Positions 34,455 through 42,559 of a stretch of 64,000 bases of DNA are shown in pieces (positions within the stretch are counted from its first letter, which is position 1; the number at the start of each line of letters is the position of its first letter). The stretch is from Cecembia rubra. Its GTDB lineage: Bacteria > Bacteroidota > Bacteroidia > Cytophagales > Cyclobacteriaceae. The translations under genes were made by a program, and so were the position numbers. Location: assembly GCF_003014575.1 (NCBI RefSeq), contig NZ_PYGF01000008.1, forward strand, positions 162,613 through 226,612, given 5' to 3'. Under the pieces are notes generated by a model that searched no databases, was not told the DNA's origin, and saw only the letters and a program-made list of their open reading frames with translations.

Positions 34455-35732
34455 ATGGCTTACATTGAACCGGCTCCCATTAAGGATAAAGAAAATCCTT
34501 TGGAGTCCATGATGGAAAGATTTAATATCGCAGCCGAAAAATTAGGACTCTCTGACGAGGTCTATAATGTGCTGAAAAATCCCGCCAAACAAGTTATTGT
34601 TTCCCTGCCGATCACCATGGATGACGGAAAGATCAGGGTGTTTGAAGGTATCCGCGTGATCCATTCCAACATTTTAGGTCCTGCTAAGGGAGGTATCCGA
34701 TTTGCTCCTGATGTGCATTTGGACGAGGTGAGGGCATTGGCAGCCTGGATGACCTGGAAATGTGCTGTAGTGGATATACCTTATGGCGGTGGTAAAGGAG
34801 GGGTTCGTTGTAATCCAAGAGAAATGTCAAAGGGCGAAATCGAAAGGTTGATGCGCGCCTACACCTTGGCCATGATTGATGTATTTGGTCCTGATAAGGA
34901 CATACCTGCACCTGATATGGGTACAGGTCCGAGAGAAATGGCCTGGTTGATGGATGAATATTCCAAAGCACACGGTATGACAGTGAACGCTGTTGTTACT
35001 GGCAAGCCATTGGTATTGGGGGGCTCATTGGGAAGAACCGAAGCAACAGGTAGAGGCGTGATGGTGACAGCCCTGTCTGCCATGCAAAAACTGAAAATCA
35101 ATCCTTTCCAAGCAACTTGTGCGGTACAAGGATTCGGAAACGTAGGTTCTTGGGCAGCACAACTTTTGGAAGAAAGGGGCTTGAAAGTAGTAGCAATTTC
35201 AGATATATCAGGGGCTTATCACAACGATAACGGCATCAATATTCTGGAGGCAATTTCATATAGGGATAGCAATAATGGTACCCTAGAAGGATACAAAGGT
35301 GCTGAAAAACTGTCCGACCCTATGGAATTGTTGGAGCTGGATGTGGATGTTTTGGTTCCTGCAGCGGTGGAAGATGTCATCACCATTAAAAATGTAGATA
35401 AAATTAAAGCCAAGTTGATTGTGGAAGGAGCCAATGGTCCTACTTCAGCTAAAGCAGATGCTATTATCAATGAAAAGGGGATCATGGCAGTACCTGACAT
35501 CCTGGCAAATGCAGGCGGTGTAACTGTTTCTTATTTTGAATGGGTACAAAACAGATTGGGATACAAATGGACTGCTGAAAGGGTCAATAGAAGATCCGAT
35601 AGGATCATGAAAGATGCTTTTGATAATGTCTATCAAGCTTCTGTGAAGTACAATGTTCCGATGAGAATTGCTGCGTATATTGTAGCCATAGACAAAGTAG
35701 CTAAAACCTATACGTTTAGGGGAGGCTTCTAA
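34455..35732 (+). CDS. Glu/Leu/Phe/Val dehydrogenase (glutamate dehydrogenase type)
   Basis: A 425-residue amino-acid dehydrogenase that reversibly deaminates glutamate to 2-oxoglutarate. Markers are GPAKGGIRFAPDVHLDEVRALAAWMTWKCAVVDIPYGGGKGGV with the catalytic Lys region, PDMGTGPREMAWLMDEYSK, and the Rossmann loop GFGNVGSWAA. Length and the VPAAVEDVI and NAGGVTVSYFEWVQN blocks fit NAD- or NADP-dependent glutamate dehydrogenases of about 420 residues. It has its own terminator at 35764, separating it from psd. Coenzyme preference cannot be read safely. Confidence 0.93.
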   Translation: MAYIEPAPIKDKENPLESMMERFNIAAEKLGLSDEVYNVLKNPAKQVIVSLPITMDDGKIRVFEGIRVIHSNILGPAKGGIRFAPDVHLDEVRALAAWMTWKCAVVDIPYGGGKGGVRCNPREMSKGEIERLMRAYTLAMIDVFGPDKDIPAPDMGTGPREMAWLMDEYSKAHGMTVNAVVTGKPLVLGGSLGRTEATGRGVMVTALSAMQKLKINPFQATCAVQGFGNVGSWAAQLLEERGLKVVAISDISGAYHNDNGINILEAISYRDSNNGTLEGYKGAEKLSDPMELLELDVDVLVPAAVEDVITIKNVDKIKAKLIVEGANGPTSAKADAIINEKGIMAVPDILANAGGVTVSYFEWVQNRLGYKWTAERVNRRSDRIMKDAFDNVYQASVKYNVPMRIAAYIVAIDKVAKTYTFRGGF

Positions 35733-35763
35733 AAAAGACTAAGTAGAAAGTTTACTATATTTG

Positions 35764-35794
35764 GGGTGTGGGAGTAAGTCTCCTACACCCTTTT
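35764..35794 (+). terminator. Terminator of the glutamate dehydrogenase gene
   Basis: 11-bp stem GGGTGTGGGAG (35764-35774) / CTCCTACACCC (35780-35790), one G-T pair, loop TAAGT, followed by TTTT. It lies 31 bp past the stop codon. Confidence 0.85.
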
Positions 35795-35807
35795 AAATTC
35801 TAATCCC

Positions 35808-36467
35808 ATGACCATACATAGAGAAGGAAGGAAATTGTTGTTTTGGATGCTGATCATTTTGGCAGCCATAAATTTTGGTTTGAATAGATGGATTCCTGAG
35901 CAGGACACAATTTTAAATGTGGTATTACTGTTAAGTGTTGTACTTTATCTGATTGTACTGCAGTTTTTCAGAAGTCCTTATATCAAATTGCCCAATGATG
36001 AGAAATTGGTTTTTGCACCGGCAGACGGTAAAGTGGTAGTCATCGAAGAGACCTTGGAAGAAGAGTACCTGAATGAAAGAAGAAAGCAGGTTTCCATATT
36101 TATGTCTCCCATCAATGTCCATGTAAACCGCTCCCCTATAGCAGGGATTGTTGAGTATTTTAAATACCATCCCGGGAAATACCTGGTGGCATGGCATCCT
36201 AAGTCAAGCTTTGAAAATGAAAGGACAACCATGGTTATAAAAAATCCAAATGGAGTAAAGATCCTTGTTAGGCAGATTGCCGGTGCTTTGGCAAGGAGAA
36301 TCAAATGGTATGTCAAAGAGGGTACTCCATTGGCCCAGGGCGGGGAATTTGGTTTTATCAAATTCGGCTCAAGAGTGGATATATTTTTGCCTTTGGATGC
36401 AGAGGTTTTGGTAAGTATTGATGAAAAAACAAAAGGTGGCAGGACCCCGATAGCGAGGTTGAAGTGA
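35808..36467 (+). CDS. psd: Phosphatidylserine decarboxylase family protein (short type)
   Basis: A 219-residue pyruvoyl-dependent decarboxylase of the short (archaetidylserine-type) group. Two N-terminal hydrophobic helices (about 8-48) precede PADGKVVVIEE and MSPINVHVNRSPIAGIVEYFKYHPGKYLVAWHPKSSFENERT. The self-cleavage site is FGS in GGEFGFIKFGSRVDIFLP; cleavage before Ser creates the pyruvoyl group. It converts phosphatidylserine to phosphatidylethanolamine at the inner membrane. It begins 13 bp after the GDH terminator, so its promoter must overlap that hairpin or transcription reads through. Confidence 0.93.
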   Translation: MTIHREGRKLLFWMLIILAAINFGLNRWIPEQDTILNVVLLLSVVLYLIVLQFFRSPYIKLPNDEKLVFAPADGKVVVIEETLEEEYLNERRKQVSIFMSPINVHVNRSPIAGIVEYFKYHPGKYLVAWHPKSSFENERTTMVIKNPNGVKILVRQIAGALARRIKWYVKEGTPLAQGGEFGFIKFGSRVDIFLPLDAEVLVSIDEKTKGGRTPIARLK

Positions 36468-36923
36468 TTATGAGATGGGAGACACGGGACTTTAGGCTTG
36501 TAGAGATTTGTAAACCCGTGAACAGTGAACAGGAATTTGGAATTCGAATGGAGCTTTTCTTGTTGAAACCAGGATTGTAAATCCAGTTTACCTAAAGCTC
36601 AACATTGCAAATGTAGAACAGTGGCAAGAAATTTTTGTGATTTGAGTATTTGAAATTTGATCCATATAATCCTCCAAAAAAAGAGGCTGTCACAGCAATG
36701 CTGTGCAGCCTCTTTTTTTTTCATTTTTTGGAATTTCCTTCCAAAATGGCCTTTAATTATTTTGGATTTTTAGAGCCGCCAATTTATTTGGCAGTATTGT
36801 AATTAGACAACTTTAAATTCTTTTATTCACATTATTTACTAAAAAATACTTTTAACTATTTGTTTATTACACTTTTTTGATTTTGTTTTACCGTTTAGTG
36901 AAACTGTTAAACAAAAAACGCAT
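36468..36923. other. Intergenic region upstream of the TonB receptor
   Basis: 456 bp without a gene. It contains a strong hairpin terminator at 36681 and low-complexity sequence. The segment 36830-36920 is very AT-rich and probably holds the promoter of the TonB receptor, but I cannot fix a full TTTG/TAnnTTTG pair. Confidence 0.5.
36681..36722 (+). terminator. Long hairpin terminator with GGCTG/CAGCC arms
   Basis: AAGAGGCTG-T-CACAGC (36681-36696) pairs with GCTGTG-CAGCCTCTT (36700-36714): 15 bp with one bulged T, loop AAT, then a run of T. The A run before it makes it usable in both directions. Related GGCTG/CAGCC hairpins follow the TonB receptor gene. Confidence 0.85.
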
Positions 36924-39719
36924 ATGAGAAAAATTTTATCACTGATTATCTTAATGTGTTTTGTGTCTATGATGCAAGAGCTTCAGGCACAGACGAGAGT
37001 AGTTAAAGGCAAGGTGTTTTCTGAGGAGGATAAAATGGGCTTACCGGGCGCTGCAGTGCTTGTAAAGGGGACTACATTGGGTGCAGTTACCGATATGAAT
37101 GGCGAATTTTCATTGGAAGTCCCTGCCGGACGAAATATCCTGGTAATATCATTTATAGGAATGAGATCTCAGGAAGTCAATATTGCTAACAGGAATGAAG
37201 TAAATGTTACCCTCAAAGAAGATGATACCGACCTTTCAGAAATTATTGTGACAGGTACTCGAGTGGGGGCAAGGTCCAGGATTGATTCTCCTGTTCCGGT
37301 AGATATCATTCCCGTATCTGAGGTTATTGATGCGGTTGGTCAGATAGACTTGAACCAAATCCTGACCTATATCGCACCCTCTTTCCAATCTAGTAGACAG
37401 ACCATTTCGGATGGTACTGACCATATGGATCCTGCCCAATTGAGAGGTTTGGGTACGGACCAAGTTTTGGTCTTAATCAATGGTAAGAGAAGACATCAAT
37501 CTGCTTTAGTAAATGTCAATGGCACAGTAAACAGGGGACAGGTAGGTACCGACTTAAATGCCATTCCTGCCAATGCAGTTGAAAAAATAGAAATCTTGAG
37601 AGATGGGGCTGCAGCCCAATATGGTTCAGATGCAATTGCAGGAGTCATCAATATTGTACTTAAAAGGACAGAGGGAATTTCGGGAAATGTAGCAGCAGGA
37701 ACCCATGTAACACGCTTTCAAAGAGACTTTGTGATCAATGGAGGACAAAATGCTGATGCCAATGTCAGCGATGGGGATATGGTTAGTGCTGCTTTGAATT
37801 ATGGACTAAAAATCGGTCAGGAAGGATTTCTGAATGTAACAGGTGAATACTCCAGAAGAGGATTTACAAACCGCTCAGGTACATACACTGGGCAGATATT
37901 TCCACTTGTCAATGGCCAAAATGTGGATGAAGAAGAGCTTAGGGCCAGAGGACTTACCAGACAGGATTTTGATATGAGAATCGGAAATTCTGCCATCAAT
38001 AGCGGAGGTATTATGGTCAATTTTTCTCTTCCACTTAATAATGGACTGGAATTGTACTCTTTTGGTGGATATAATAATAAGAGAGGTAATGCCGCCGGGT
38101 TCTACAGGTATCCCAATGCCGTACCTGCCGCAGCGAGATCCAATGTATTCCAAGTTTATCCCAATGGATTCTTACCTGAAATCAATACTGATATTTCGGA
38201 TATCTCCAATACTTTGGGTCTGACAGGTAATCTTGGTAACTGGAAGTTTGACCTGTCCAATACCTATGGTCAAAATATTTTTGACTTCCTGATCACCAAT
38301 TCTGTCAACTTTACCCAAGCACTGTCCACTCCGAATTTCCAAAGAGAATTTGATGCTGGAGGCCTCAATTTCCTTCAAAACGTCATCAATTTCGATATGG
38401 CAAGAAAATATGATGTTTTGGCCGGTTTGAATGTAGCTGCAGGTTCAGAATTTAGGATTGAAAGGTTCGCAGTAAGAGAAGGGGAGGAATCTTCGTACAG
38501 GAACTTTGATCCCAATTCAGGGGTGGCCGCAGGCGCACAGGTATTCCCTGGCTTCGCTCCTTCTACTGCTGGTGCTTGGACAAGAAATAACATAGGTTTG
38601 TACCTCGATTTGGAACAGGATTTCACTGAGAAATTCAATGTGGCAGGTGCTTTGAGATTTGAGAACTATTCCGACTTTGGAAGTACCCTGAATTATAAAT
38701 TGGCTTCAAGGTATAAAATTACAGATGGATTTGTATTGAGAGGGTCGACTTCAACAGGTTTCAGGGCCCCTTCCATGCAGCAGCGTTTTTACTCTAGGGT
38801 GAATACCCTGTTTGTAACTTTACCTGGACAAGGTCTTGTACCTGTAGAAGCCGGTACCTTCAGAAACGATAGCGAGCCAGCCCGAATCCTTGGTATCCCT
38901 ACGCTTCAGCAGGAGACATCCAGAAGCTTTACCCTTGGTACTACTTTGCAGCCTGTAAACAATCTTGAAATTACAATCGATGCTTACCAGATCGACATTG
39001 ATGATCGAATTGTTTTGACCAATAACTTTACCGCTGGCGGTGATCCGGAATTGGCAGAAAGATTAAGAGCCGCAAATGCAAATACGGCCAATTTCTTTAC
39101 CAATGCCATTGATACCAGAGCCAGAGGTATCGAAACAGTAATTACTTACAATTTATTCTTCAGGAATAATTCCAAACTGAATTTGATTTTGGCAGGAACT
39201 TTCATTGATAATTCAGTGAAAAAAGATGCCAACGGAAACCCGATTATAAAAGCTTCTCCAATTTTGGAACAAACTGGTCAGATAGGCAACTATTTTAACA
39301 GAGAGGACCAAAGTAGGATAGAGGTGGCCAATCCAAGGGATAAAGTCAGCTTTATGGCCAATTACAATATAGGGAAGTTTACTTTCATGTACAGAGCGGT
39401 TAGGTTTGGACAGGTAGTTTTCCTAGATCCCACGATGGGAACAGATCCGGCAACCTGGCCCATCAATACCCTGACAGGTCAGAGAGAAACATTAGATCAA
39501 ACCTTTTCACCAAAAGTTGTTACAGATGTGACTGTAAGTTATAAGTTCACTGATAACCTGAGACTCAACCTTGGTGCAAACAACTTGTTTGATGTGTATC
39601 AGGATGTACATACCCATAGTGGAAACTTTAGCTTGGGAAGGTTTGTGTATTCCAGGAGGGTACAACAAATGGGATTCAATGGAAGATTCATCTTTGCCAG
39701 GTTAAACTTCAACTTCTAA
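36924..39719 (+). CDS. TonB-dependent receptor with CarboxypepD_reg domain
   Basis: A 931-residue outer-membrane receptor. It has a signal peptide (MRKILSLIILMCFVSMMQELQAQ), a carboxypeptidase-regulatory-like domain (about 25-105, VVKGKVFSEEDKMGLPGAAVLVKGTTLGAVTDMNGEFSLEV), and a plug starting SEIIVTGTR with VEKIEILRDGAAAQYGSDAIAGVINIVLK. The long beta-barrel ends in an aromatic residue (FARLNFNF). There is no SusD partner and the plug is of the classical type, so it is not a SusC. Ligand candidates are iron chelates or other small molecules. It is flanked by strong terminators, so it is probably transcribed alone. Confidence 0.92.
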   Translation: MRKILSLIILMCFVSMMQELQAQTRVVKGKVFSEEDKMGLPGAAVLVKGTTLGAVTDMNGEFSLEVPAGRNILVISFIGMRSQEVNIANRNEVNVTLKEDDTDLSEIIVTGTRVGARSRIDSPVPVDIIPVSEVIDAVGQIDLNQILTYIAPSFQSSRQTISDGTDHMDPAQLRGLGTDQVLVLINGKRRHQSALVNVNGTVNRGQVGTDLNAIPANAVEKIEILRDGAAAQYGSDAIAGVINIVLKRTEGISGNVAAGTHVTRFQRDFVINGGQNADANVSDGDMVSAALNYGLKIGQEGFLNVTGEYSRRGFTNRSGTYTGQIFPLVNGQNVDEEELRARGLTRQDFDMRIGNSAINSGGIMVNFSLPLNNGLELYSFGGYNNKRGNAAGFYRYPNAVPAAARSNVFQVYPNGFLPEINTDISDISNTLGLTGNLGNWKFDLSNTYGQNIFDFLITNSVNFTQALSTPNFQREFDAGGLNFLQNVINFDMARKYDVLAGLNVAAGSEFRIERFAVREGEESSYRNFDPNSGVAAGAQVFPGFAPSTAGAWTRNNIGLYLDLEQDFTEKFNVAGALRFENYSDFGSTLNYKLASRYKITDGFVLRGSTSTGFRAPSMQQRFYSRVNTLFVTLPGQGLVPVEAGTFRNDSEPARILGIPTLQQETSRSFTLGTTLQPVNNLEITIDAYQIDIDDRIVLTNNFTAGGDPELAERLRAANANTANFFTNAIDTRARGIETVITYNLFFRNNSKLNLILAGTFIDNSVKKDANGNPIIKASPILEQTGQIGNYFNREDQSRIEVANPRDKVSFMANYNIGKFTFMYRAVRFGQVVFLDPTMGTDPATWPINTLTGQRETLDQTFSPKVVTDVTVSYKFTDNLRLNLGANNLFDVYQDVHTHSGNFSLGRFVYSRRVQQMGFNGRFIFARLNFNF

Positions 39720-40054
39720 GCGAAAAGACTTAATAAAAGAGGCTGACTCATAAGTCTATTTAAAAAATTTGAAAGGCTGCCCGATACCTCTGGCAGCCTT
39801 TTTTCTTATTTAACTCAAAATGGTTATTTTAAAGTGTGCAAGAGCAAGTCTTAAATAAAGTCTTTGAAGACTATTGAGGTTAACAGAAAACCTGAAATAT
39901 AAATATCCGAAGCGAAGAAAAGGCTGACAAAAAATAAAGGCCTAATTTCATCAAATCGGCCTCAATCGCTTAATTGTGCTGTTCCTTGAATTTGAATTTA
40001 CTGAGACAGCCTTTTTTATATAAGCAGCCCCTCTTTTTTAACAAAACAGGGTTT
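39720..40054. other. Intergenic region with GGCTG/CAGCC hairpin remnants
   Basis: No gene. Besides the terminator at 39772, AAAAGGCTGACA (39919-39930) and GAGACAGCCTTTTTT (39999-40015) form the outer arms of a larger inverted repeat, and AGAGGCTGACTCA stands at 39738. These look like decayed copies of the same hairpin family as 36681. Confidence 0.5.
39772..39805 (+). terminator. Terminator of the TonB receptor gene
   Basis: Perfect 10-bp stem AAAGGCTGCC (39772-39781) / GGCAGCCTTT (39792-39801), followed by further T. It lies 52 bp past the stop codon. Confidence 0.85.
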
Positions 40055-40519
40055 TTATACAGTTTTTTTGTTTTTAAAGTAAAGAAAACTGAATGCCAAA
40101 GTACTCAGGAAAAAGATCAACGTTGTCCATTCATAGGTTCTTTTGTCTGACTTTCTTTCTTCCACTACCTGATCTTTTTCAGCTAAAGCCCTCTTTAAAA
40201 TGGCAATTTCCCTTTCCTGCTTTTGGGAAATGAATTTATAATCATTTTTCTCGTAAGTGATTTCAGTCTTCTCGATTTCACTTAACATTTTTAGTTCTTC
40301 CATGATCTGATTGTCCTTTTGGATGATTCTGGCCATCCAATCATGGGTTTCGATCATGTCTTTTTTTGTGCGATTACCAAATATCCCGCTTTTTTTACTT
40401 TCTGAGGCTTTCCATTCCCTATGCATTTTATCCCTTTCAATTAGTAAATTTTCCAGCTTAGCTTGAGAAAACCCATAAAAAGGAGCTAAAAGCATTAAAA
40501 AAACAATCAATCTCTTCAT
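40055..40519 (-). CDS. Small exported protein with coiled-coil and C-terminal membrane anchor, unknown function
   Basis: 154 residues from the ATG at 40519, chosen because it gives the signal peptide MKRLIVFLMLLAPFYGFSQ; an upstream in-frame start adds a polar stretch. The mature part is highly charged and probably a coiled coil (about 20-125, e.g. QEREIAILKRALAEKDQVVEERKSDKR). A C-terminal hydrophobic helix (about 130-148, WTTLIFFLSTLAFSFLYF) ends in KNKK. I do not recognise a family. It follows the small membrane protein gene on the same strand by 60 bp, so both may form a two-gene unit. Confidence 0.65.
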   Translation of the reverse strand: MKRLIVFLMLLAPFYGFSQAKLENLLIERDKMHREWKASESKKSGIFGNRTKKDMIETHDWMARIIQKDNQIMEELKMLSEIEKTEITYEKNDYKFISQKQEREIAILKRALAEKDQVVEERKSDKRTYEWTTLIFFLSTLAFSFLYFKNKKTV

Positions 40520-40579
40520 GATAGCTATTTTGGTATTATTCAAACTCATACTCAAATAACATGCCGAAGTAGTTGATGC

Positions 40580-40951
40580 TCAGCGGAATTTATTGCCGAT
40601 TCTTCTTTTAAAACCACCACGTCTGCGCTTGTTGTTGGTATAGAAATTATACATGAAATTGATCGCAAAAACTGTGATGGTAAGAGGGATAAACAAATCA
40701 GGAAGCATGATTTTGATACCCAAAAGGATAAATAGGGTAGCGATAATGCCCATTTTAAAGGTGGTATGGCTCTCGGGATAGATCCTTCCTATTAGGTATA
40801 AACTCAAACTTTCAATGAGGACCATTAAAATGATCAAGTAGGTTAACATGTCCTTCATGGTGGTGTCTTGGGACCAGACTACCCAGGCAAGTCCTGCAGC
40901 TACTAATATTAAACTGGCTGATTGGATGGATGTATTCAATCTTTCTCTCAT
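40580..40951 (-). CDS. Small integral membrane protein, unknown function
   Basis: A 123-residue protein with four hydrophobic segments: about 10-26 SASLILVAAGLAWVVWS, 35-55 MLTYLIILMVLIESLSLYLIG, 65-82 and 84-103. Its tail is strongly basic (NNKRRRGGFKRRIGNKFR). No family is recognised. The positive tail suggests a cytoplasmic C-terminus. It stands first in a short leftward unit with the coiled-coil protein and begins next to the hairpin-repeat array. Confidence 0.65.
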   Translation of the reverse strand: MRERLNTSIQSASLILVAAGLAWVVWSQDTTMKDMLTYLIILMVLIESLSLYLIGRIYPESHTTFKMGIIATLFILLGIKIMLPDLFIPLTITVFAINFMYNFYTNNKRRRGGFKRRIGNKFR

Positions 40952-41043
40952 GTCGCTTTTTGGGGTTCAACTGCCAAATAAGATAGGGAATTTATCCAAA
41001 ACATCAAAAAACAATTTGTTTAACAAGAATTTTACAGATAAGT

Positions 41044-42367
41044 GGTTTTAAAAAAGAAAAGGCTGAAAATGCCTTTACCATTGTAAATAAAAAAATTGTT
41101 TCACCACAACTTGTCCCGTATGCGGGATAGACACATAGATCACATAGCGGTAGAGTTAAATTTTAACGATGATGTTTTTATTGTCGAAGGATTTCTATGT
41201 GCACTATGTTGCTATGTGGTTATAAAAAAGATAATCCTGAAAATGCCTTAACCATTGTAAATAAAAAAATTGTTTAACCACTTAGACACATAGATCACAT
41301 AGCGGTAGAGTTAAATTTTGGAAATAAGTTTTTTATAGTCGAGAGATTTCTATGTGCACTATGTTGCTATGTGGTTATAAAAAAGATAATCCTGAAAATG
41401 ACTTAACCATTGTAAATAAGAAAATTGTTTCACCACAACTTGTCCCAAATGCAGGATAGACACATAGATCACATAACGGTAGAGCTAAATTTTAGCGATG
41501 ATGTTTTCATTGCCGAAGTCTAACTATGTGCACTATGTTTCTATGTGGTTTTAAAAAAGAAAAGGCTGAAAAGGCATAATCATTGTAAATAAGAAAATTG
41601 TTTCACCACAACTTGTCCCGTATGCGGGATAGACACATAGATCACATAGCGTTTGAGCTAAATTTTAGCGATGATGTTTTCATTTCCGAAGTCTAACTAT
41701 GTGCACTATGTTTCTATGTGGTTATAAAAAAGAAAAGGCTGAAAAGGCTTAATCATTGTAAATAAGAAAATTGTTTAACCACTTAGACACATAGATCACA
41801 TAGCGGTAGAGTTAAATTTTGGAAATAAGTTTTTTATAGTCGAGAGATTTCTATGTGCACTATGTTGCTATGTGGTTATAAAAAAGAAAATCCTGAAAAT
41901 GACTTAATCATTGTAAATAAGAAAATTGTTTCACCACAACTTGTCCCATATGCAGGATAGACAGATAGATCACATAACGGTAGAGCTAAATTTTAGCGAT
42001 GATGTTTTCATTGCCGAAGTCTAACTATGTGCACTATGTTGCTATGTGGTATTAAAAAAATAAGGCTGAAAAGGCCTTAACCATTGTAAATAAAAAATTG
42101 TTTCACCACCTAGACACATAGATCACATAGCGTTTGAGCTAAATTTTGGCGATGATGTTTTCATTTCCTAAGTCTGACTATGTGCACTATGTTGCTATGT
42201 GGTTATAAAAAAGATAATCCTGAAAATGCCTTAACCATTGTAAATAAAAAAATTGTTTCACCACCTAGACACATAGATCACATAGCGGTAGAGTTAAATT
42301 TTAGCGATGATGTTTTTATTGTCGAAGGATTTCTATGTGCACTATGTTGCTATGTGGTTTTAAAAAA
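41044..42367. repeat. Tandem array of eight hairpin repeat units (about 155 or 174 bp) with a 501-bp higher-order period
   Basis: The word ACACATAGATCACATAG, or a one- or two-base variant, begins units at 41131, 41286, 41460, 41633, 41787, 41961, 42114 and 42269. Each unit ends about 85 bp later with CTATGTGCACTATGT and CTATGTGG, which are largely complementary, so every unit can fold into a long hairpin. Spacings are about 155 or 174 bp; the difference is an insert AACTTGTCCCGTATGCGGG present in units 1, 3, 4 and 6. Units 2 and 5, and 3 and 6, are 501 bp apart and most alike. No open frame runs through the array. Confidence 0.9.
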
Positions 42368-42502
42368 GATTTTGCAGTAAAAGCCTTAATATTTTTAAAA
42401 CTGGTAATCTTGTCTTACAGCTGACGCAACAAATTAGATGCAAATCATAATGAAGTTTTTGATAATTGAAGCCTACCATATGATTTTATGAAGTGAAAAA
42501 AA

Positions 42503-42541
42503 TGCACCAAGTACCAAGATTCGGGCTTGGTACTTGGTGCA
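42503..42541. repeat. Perfect 16-bp inverted repeat before DPP4 stop
   Basis: TGCACCAAGTACCAAG (42503-42518) and its exact complement (42526-42541) flank a 7-nt loop. It lies 19 bp past the stop of the leftward DPP4 gene and could act as its terminator, although only weak T runs follow in that direction. The arm word recurs at 14555. Confidence 0.7.
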
Positions 42542-42559
42542 TTGTGACTGGTCAATGGA

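Noticed and set aside
41044..42367. CRISPR array
   Set aside because: Units are 155-174 bp, spacers are themselves repeated, and no cas genes are present.
42180..42380. A 66-codon rightward frame inside the hairpin array
   Set aside because: It exists in one repeat unit only and is formed by repeat sequence; other units break the frame.
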